Shown here: one piece after another, positions 15,415 through 19,431 of the stretch
How positions within the stretch are numbered: position 1 is the stretch's first letter
How the letters are laid out: each line of letters starts with the position of its first letter
Assembly (NCBI GenBank): GCA_947372225.1
Contig: CANBSV010000049.1
Location: 1 to 19,431, forward strand
Origin: Burkholderiales bacterium
Lineage (GTDB): Bacteria > Pseudomonadota > Gammaproteobacteria > Burkholderiales > Burkholderiaceae_C
Length of the DNA: 19,431 nucleotides
Reading direction: 5' to 3'
Translations under genes and position numbers: made by a program
The notes under the pieces: model-generated
What the model was told of the DNA's origin: nothing
Databases searched by the model: none
The model's input: only the letters and a program-made list of their open reading frames with translations

Positions 15415-16139
15415 GGTGCACCGACCCCGAAGCGAACCAGCAGCGGATCGATCACGCCCGCCTCGGCAAAGCCCTTGGCGCGCAGCAGGCAGGAATCACA
15501 GCCACCGCACGGTCGCCCGTCGGGACCGGGGTCATAGCAACTGCTGGTTTGGGAATAGTCGACGCCCAAACGCAGGCCCTCGCGGATGATCTGGGCCTTG
15601 TTCAATTGCATCAGCGGCGCGTGGATCTTGAGCCGCCGGGCGCCTTCCACGCCGGCCTTGGTGGCCAGGTTGGCCATCGCCTCAAACGCCGCGATGTATT
15701 CAGGCCGGCAATCCGGATAGCCCGAGAAATCAAGCGCGTTCACGCCAATGAAGATGTCGGTGGAGCCCAGCGTTTCGGCCCAGGCCAGGGCGTAGCTCAG
15801 GAACACCGTGTTGCGTGCGGGCACATAAGTGATCGGGATGCCATCGGCCATGTCGTCGACCGAGCGACCCTTGGGTACATCGATGTCAGCCGTGAGTGCC
15901 GACCCGCCGAAGGCGCGCAGATCAATGCGTGCCACCACATGCCGCGCGGCATGCTGAGTGCGCACGACCGCGTCGGCGGCGCTCAGTTCATGAATGTGCC
16001 GTTGCCCGTAGCTGAAGCTGATCGCACACGGCTCGAAGCCCTGCTCGCGCGCGATCGCCAGCACCGTCGACGAATCAAGTCCGCCGCTGAGCAACACCAC
16101 CGCTGGTGCGTGAGGCGGCACCGCTACTCCCGTTTGCAT
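15411..16139 (-). CDS. queC: 7-cyano-7-deazaguanine (preQ0) synthase QueC
   Basis: ATP-dependent enzyme that turns 7-carboxy-7-deazaguanine and ammonia into preQ0. From ATG 16139 it has 242 residues, close to the family norm. The PP-loop SGGLDSS is at 18-24, followed by SFSYGQRH. GINALDFSGYPD appears as GVNALDFSGYPDCRPE, and TYVPARNTVFLSYALAWAE lies in the middle. The zinc-binding cysteines are Cys201, Cys211, Cys214 and Cys217 (CGGCDSC). A TTG at 16166 would add nine residues, but the ATG is the better start. It is the first gene of the queCDEF operon and is divergent from bchI across a 192-base spacer. No preQ1 riboswitch was recognised in that spacer. Confidence 0.96.
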   Translation of the reverse strand: MQTGVAVPPHAPAVVLLSGGLDSSTVLAIAREQGFEPCAISFSYGQRHIHELSAADAVVRTQHAARHVVARIDLRAFGGSALTADIDVPKGRSVDDMADGIPITYVPARNTVFLSYALAWAETLGSTDIFIGVNALDFSGYPDCRPEYIAAFEAMANLATKAGVEGARRLKIHAPLMQLNKAQIIREGLRLGVDYSQTSSCYDPGPDGRPCGGCDSCLLRAKGFAEAGVIDPLLVRFGVGAP

Positions 16140-16331
16140 CCCGCTGACCCTGGTCGCTTTGAACAACGGATGAGTTTAGTGGCGCGGTGGGACCGTGCTG
16201 ACCCGAATCGCGGCGCCAGGGGGGGTGTGCTAACGTCTTTTGGGGACACATTTTTTCGTTGCTGCGCGCAACGATCTTTGCACCCGCTCTCCCTTTTTCC
16301 CTTGGCCGCCGGGCCGCCAAAGCTTTCCAAC
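16140..16331. other. Divergent spacer between queC and bchI
   Basis: These 192 bases must hold the start sites of both the que operon and the bchIDO unit. Visible in them are a G run (16219-16226), a T6 tract (16251-16256), an inverted repeat at 16257-16273 and a pyrimidine-rich stretch before bchI. No consensus sigma-70 pair, no PpsR/CrtJ palindrome (TGT-N12-ACA) and no preQ1 aptamer could be recognised. Confidence 0.6.
16257..16273. repeat. Inverted repeat in the bchI leader
   Basis: CGTTGC and GCAACG form a perfect 6-bp stem around a 5-base TGCGC spacer. The repeat lies directly after a T6 tract on the + strand and 58 bases before the bchI ATG. It could be an operator or a leader hairpin. 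It is not a terminator for bchI or queC, because the T tract is on the wrong side on the + strand and becomes an A tract on the minus strand. Confidence 0.5.
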
Positions 16332-17360
16332 ATGTCCCTGACGTTTCCTTTTTCCGCCATCGTCGGCCAAGACGAAATGAAACTCGCGATCCTGATTGCC
16401 GCCGTCGATCCCAGCGTGGGCGGCGTGCTGGTGTTCGGAGACCGCGGCACCGGCAAGTCAACCGCCGTGAGGGCGCTGGCCGCCATGCTGCCCAAGATGC
16501 GCGCAGTCATCGGCTGCCGTTACCAGTGTGACCCGGCGTCGGCGGGGGCAGGCTGCGAATCTTGCGCGGCGCTCAAGGGCGGCCCCGGAGCGGCCAAGTC
16601 GCACCTGATCCCGGTGCCGGTGGTGGATCTGCCTCTGGGGGCCACCGAAGACCGCGTGGTCGGCGCGCTCGATCTGGAACGCGCGCTGTCGCAAGGCGTC
16701 AAGGCCTTCGAGCCCGGATTGCTCGCCCGGGCGAACCGCGGCTTTCTCTACATCGACGAGGTGAACCTGCTCGAAGACCACCTGGTCGATCTGCTGATCG
16801 ACGTGGCCGCCTCAGGGGAAAACGTTGTCGAGCGCGAGGGCCTGAGCGTGCGCCACCCCGCGCGCTTCGTGCTGGTGGGCAGCGGCAACCCCGAAGAAGG
16901 CGAGTTGCGCCCGCAGTTGCTCGACCGCTTCGGTCTGTCGGTGGAAGTCAAGACGCCGACCGATCTGCCGTCGCGCGTCGAGGTGGTGCGCCGCCGCGAT
17001 CTGTTCGAACGCGATCCGCAAGCCTTCACCGAACAGTGGAAGAAGCAAGACGAGCGGGTGCGCCGCAGCATCACCAAGGGCAAGGCCCAACTGGCCAAGG
17101 TGGCGGTCCCCGATGCTGCTCTCGAGCGAGCCGCGCAACTGTGCATGGCGCTGGGCACCGACGGTCTGCGTGGCGAACTCACCTTGATCCGGGCGGCGCG
17201 GTCGCTGGCTGCGCTGGAAGGTGACGACGCAGTGGGCGATGCGCATCTCAAGCGCGTGGCGCCGTCGGCGCTGCGTCACCGGTTGCGCCGCAATCCGCTC
17301 GATGACGCCGGCTCCACGGTGCGTGTCGATCGCGCGGTGGCTGAGCTGTTCGGAGGATGA
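16332..17360 (+). CDS. bchI: Magnesium chelatase ATPase subunit BchI
   Basis: AAA+ ATPase subunit of Mg-chelatase, which with BchD and BchH inserts Mg into protoporphyrin IX, the committed step of bacteriochlorophyll synthesis. The 342 residues match the family. Visible are FPFSAIVGQDEMK at the N-terminus, Walker A GDRGTGKS (36-43), the BchI-typical cysteine-containing insertion with CRYQC and CESC (62-78), Walker B FLYIDEVN (138-145), and the sensor/arginine-finger stretch GSGNPEEGELRPQLLDRFG near 183-201. ATG 16332 is used because the family N-terminus begins there. The frame stays open more than a kilobase upstream, across the opposite-strand que genes, but that part is a shadow. The last four bases overlap bchD (ATGA), implying coupled translation of the two chelatase partners. 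Confidence 0.97.
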   Translation: MSLTFPFSAIVGQDEMKLAILIAAVDPSVGGVLVFGDRGTGKSTAVRALAAMLPKMRAVIGCRYQCDPASAGAGCESCAALKGGPGAAKSHLIPVPVVDLPLGATEDRVVGALDLERALSQGVKAFEPGLLARANRGFLYIDEVNLLEDHLVDLLIDVAASGENVVEREGLSVRHPARFVLVGSGNPEEGELRPQLLDRFGLSVEVKTPTDLPSRVEVVRRRDLFERDPQAFTEQWKKQDERVRRSITKGKAQLAKVAVPDAALERAAQLCMALGTDGLRGELTLIRAARSLAALEGDDAVGDAHLKRVAPSALRHRLRRNPLDDAGSTVRVDRAVAELFGG

Positions 17361-19312
17361 GCGTGGCCAGCGGCCAGGCCGCTGAGCGCTGGCAGGCCGC
17401 CGCCGCGCCCCTGACGGGCACCGCTCGTCAGGTCGCAGCGTTGTTCGCAGTCGATCCAGCAGGCACCGGTGGCGTGGTCATCCGCGCGCTGGCCACACCG
17501 GCACGCGATGCCTGGCTGCATTTGCTGCGCAACTTGCTGCCCGAAGGCACGCCGATGCGGCGCGTGCCCCTGCACATCAATGACGAGCGGTTGCTCGGCG
17601 GTCTCGATCTGGCCGCCACATTGCAGGCGGGCCGGCCGGTTGCGCAGCAAGGCGTGCTGACGCTGGCCGACGGCGGCGTGGTGCTGCTGGCGATGGCCGA
17701 GCGCCTGGCCCCAGCCACCGCAGCGCGTGTGGCTGCGGTGCTCGACACCCACGAAGTGGCGCTCGAGCGCGAGGGCCTGGCTTCGCGCCACGCCACCCGA
17801 TTCGGCGTGGTCGCACTCGACGAAGGCCTGAGCGACGAGGAGCGCATGGCGAGCGCATTGCTCGACCGGATGGCTTTTGCCCTGGACTTGCATCCGGTGC
17901 TCGGCGATGCGCCGGTGTCGTCCAGCGAGGAGCAACTGGCCGAACTGCCGACCCGCACCGCAGCCGATGTGGCTGCTGCACGAACCCTCCTGCCCAACAT
18001 CGACGTTGATCTCGAGTGCGTTCAGGCGCTGGTCGCCGCGGCGCTGCAACTCGGCGTGGATTCGATCCGGGCGCCGCTGCTGGCGGTGCGCGTGGCACGT
18101 GCCGCCGCGGCGCTCGACGGCCGCCTGTGCCTGATCGACGAAGACGTGGCGCTGGCTGCGGCGCTGGTTCTGGCACCGCGCGCCACGCGCATGCCCTCGG
18201 CTCAGCCGCCACCCGATGAGGATCATCCCGAGGCCGAGTCACCGCCTGAGCCGCCGCCCGAGCCGGGTGATCCTGAGGCTGAGCCCCCACCCCCGGACCC
18301 CGCCGAGGATCCGCCGGACGAATCTCCCGACGAGTCCGAGCGTCAACCCACGGCCGAAGAGCTGGCCGAACTGGTGCTTGAAGCTGCCCAGGCCGCCATT
18401 CCACCCGGGTTGCTGGCCGCGATGCAACTGGGGCTGGAGAAGCGCTCACGCAGCCAGGCCGCAGGCCGGGTCGGCGTGGCCAAGGCCAGCCAGTCACGCG
18501 GCCGCCCCCGTGGTGCGCGGCGTGGTGAGCCGCGCGCCGGCGCCCGGCTCAATGTGATTGAAACCTTGCGCGCTGCCGCGCCGTGGCAAAAGTTGCGGCA
18601 AGCCGATATGGCTCGCGCGGTGCTGGCGGCCGCCGTCTCGACAGCTTCCCGTGCGGCGCCGACAGCGCCCGTGGCTCGCGTGCAGGTTCGCCGCGACGAC
18701 TTCCACGTGACCCGCTACCAGCAGCGCAGTGCCACAACCACCGTGTTCGTGGTGGATGCTTCTGGCTCGTCCGCCTTGAACCGGCTGGCCGAGGCCAAGG
18801 GCGCCGTCGAGTTGCTGTTGGCCGATTGCTATGTGCGTCGCGATCAGGTCGCGGTGCTGTCGTTTCGCGGGCGCAGTGCCGAGTTGCTGCTGCCGCCCAC
18901 GCGCTCGCTGGTGCGCGCCAAGCGCAGCCTGGCCGGTTTGCCTGGCGGTGGCGGGACGCCACTCGCCTCAGGCATTGATGCGGCCGCAGCGCTGGGCCAA
19001 GCCATCGCCCGACGCGGCGAAACACCCATCGTGGTGCTGCTCACCGACGGGCGCGGCAATGTGTCGCGCGACGGCAGCCCCGGCCGCGCCAGGGCGGCTG
19101 AGGATGTCGAGCAGGCAGCACGCCAGTACCGAATGGCCGGTTTGAGCACGCTGCTGATCGACACCTCGCCCCAGCCGCAATCCGCGGCTCAGGAACTGGC
19201 ACGCACGCTGGGCGCGGCCTATCTGCCGCTGCCTTACGCCGGATCGGCCGCACTGTCGCGCGCGGTGGCGCAGGCGGGTCAGGCGGTGGCGGCTGCGACC
19301 TCCACCCGCTAG
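17357..19312 (+). CDS. bchD: Magnesium chelatase subunit BchD
   Basis: Platform subunit of Mg-chelatase that assembles with BchI into a double ring. It has 651 residues in three parts. The first is an N-terminal AAA+ domain (1-275) whose phosphate loop is degenerate (DPAGTGG in place of GxxGxGKS), normal for BchD. The second is an acidic, proline-rich linker (about 280-335). The third is a C-terminal von Willebrand A integrin-I domain with MIDAS residues Asp467, Ser469 and Ser471 (DASGSS), the GGGGTPLASG loop near 530-540 and Asp564 in LTDGRGN. A basic stretch (about 362-397) separates linker and VWA domain. The ATG overlaps the bchI stop. bchO follows after 13 bases, so the three genes form one transcription unit as in other purple bacteria. 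Confidence 0.97.
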   Translation: MSVASGQAAERWQAAAAPLTGTARQVAALFAVDPAGTGGVVIRALATPARDAWLHLLRNLLPEGTPMRRVPLHINDERLLGGLDLAATLQAGRPVAQQGVLTLADGGVVLLAMAERLAPATAARVAAVLDTHEVALEREGLASRHATRFGVVALDEGLSDEERMASALLDRMAFALDLHPVLGDAPVSSSEEQLAELPTRTAADVAAARTLLPNIDVDLECVQALVAAALQLGVDSIRAPLLAVRVARAAAALDGRLCLIDEDVALAAALVLAPRATRMPSAQPPPDEDHPEAESPPEPPPEPGDPEAEPPPPDPAEDPPDESPDESERQPTAEELAELVLEAAQAAIPPGLLAAMQLGLEKRSRSQAAGRVGVAKASQSRGRPRGARRGEPRAGARLNVIETLRAAAPWQKLRQADMARAVLAAAVSTASRAAPTAPVARVQVRRDDFHVTRYQQRSATTTVFVVDASGSSALNRLAEAKGAVELLLADCYVRRDQVAVLSFRGRSAELLLPPTRSLVRAKRSLAGLPGGGGTPLASGIDAAAALGQAIARRGETPIVVLLTDGRGNVSRDGSPGRARAAEDVEQAARQYRMAGLSTLLIDTSPQPQSAAQELARTLGAAYLPLPYAGSAALSRAVAQAGQAVAAATSTR

Positions 19313-19325
19313 ACGTTCAACTGAC

Positions 19326-19431
19326 ATGCCCGAACGTCTGGACTGGACGCGCGACGGACGCGACTGGCCCCACCGCGAGGCCAGCCACTTCGTGCAGGCC
19401 GGTGGCGTGCGCTGGCATGTGCAGCGGTTTG
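19326..19431 (+). CDS. bchO: BchO, Mg-chelatase-associated alpha/beta hydrolase (3' end outside window)
   Basis: The first 35 codons of a gene that runs off the window. The protein starts MPERLDWTRDGRDWPHREAS and continues with HFVQAGGVRWHVQRF, which matches the N-terminus of BchO as I recall it (the DWPHREAS-FV-AGG-WHVQ pattern). BchO is a putative alpha/beta hydrolase always found next to bchD in purple bacteria. Its exact reaction in magnesium insertion is not settled. The ATG lies 13 bases after the bchD stop with no terminator between and only a weak ribosome site, suggesting translation coupled to bchD. The catalytic triad lies beyond the window. Confidence 0.88.
   Translation, partial: MPERLDWTRDGRDWPHREASHFVQAGGVRWHVQRF

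Noticed and set aside
16225..16252. TGT and ACA trinucleotides before bchI that could form a PpsR/CrtJ palindrome
   Set aside because: Their spacing is 17 or more bases rather than 12, so the consensus is not met.
15207..16331. In-frame upstream extension of bchI by 375 codons
   Set aside because: This stretch overlaps queC and queD on the other strand. BchI family proteins start at the MSLTFPFSAIVGQ segment, which is at ATG 16332.
16140..16331. A preQ1 riboswitch ahead of queC
   Set aside because: No hairpin followed by an A-rich tail and a pseudoknot partner near the queC ribosome site could be traced. The only clear hairpin there is far from the start.
18216..18350. Repeat-like Pro/Glu/Asp-rich coding stretch as a tandem repeat or insertion
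   Set aside because: It is the acidic proline-rich linker normal for BchD/ChlD proteins, in frame and between the expected domains.

Overview
The window reads as a stretch of a high-GC chromosome from an anoxygenic phototrophic betaproteobacterium, most likely in the Burkholderiales (Rubrivivax/Rhodoferax-like). This is an inference. It rests on one end of a photosynthesis gene cluster (bchI-bchD-bchO), a queCDEF operon of proteobacterial type, a PstS fragment and the overall codon style. No RNA gene, CRISPR array, insertion sequence or phage gene was seen. The DNA is densely coding, with no gene-free stretch over about 200 bases.

Layout, left to right. (1) 1-626, + strand: the C-terminal part of the phosphate-binding protein PstS, closed by a strong rho-independent terminator. 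(2) 766-3797, + strand: a two-gene signalling operon of a FIST-domain sensor and a soluble hybrid histidine kinase (HisKA-HATPase-REC-Hpt), joined by an ATGA overlap. (3) 12943-3885, - strand: a six-gene operon. Five genes match the order, number and sizes of the acetophenone carboxylase genes apcABCDE. The sixth encodes a COG0523 (CobW/P47K) GTPase placed directly after apcE. (4) 16139-13106, - strand: queC-queD-queE-queF, the preQ0/preQ1 branch of queuosine biosynthesis. QueD is a triplicated protein in which only the middle module keeps a full active site. (5) 16332-19431, + strand and divergent from queC: bchI, bchD and the start of bchO, for Mg-chelatase and its accessory hydrolase.

How the genes fit together. 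The Apc-type operon predicts ATP-driven, biotin-independent carboxylation of a ketone, with an aryl ketone such as acetophenone the best guess by homology. The CoA ligase and thiolase needed to use the beta-keto acid product are not in the window. The COG0523 GTPase in the sixth position suggests metal delivery to, or maturation of, the carboxylase. The que operon ends in QueF, so it makes preQ1 for tRNA rather than stopping at preQ0. bchID(O) supports bacteriochlorophyll synthesis. The FIST-kinase pair has no DNA-binding response regulator beside it, so its output partner lies elsewhere.

Most worth following up: the Apc + COG0523 operon in a phototroph, the three-module QueD, and the orphan FIST/hybrid-kinase pair. 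Assignments come from reading motifs and recalling families. No database search was run.
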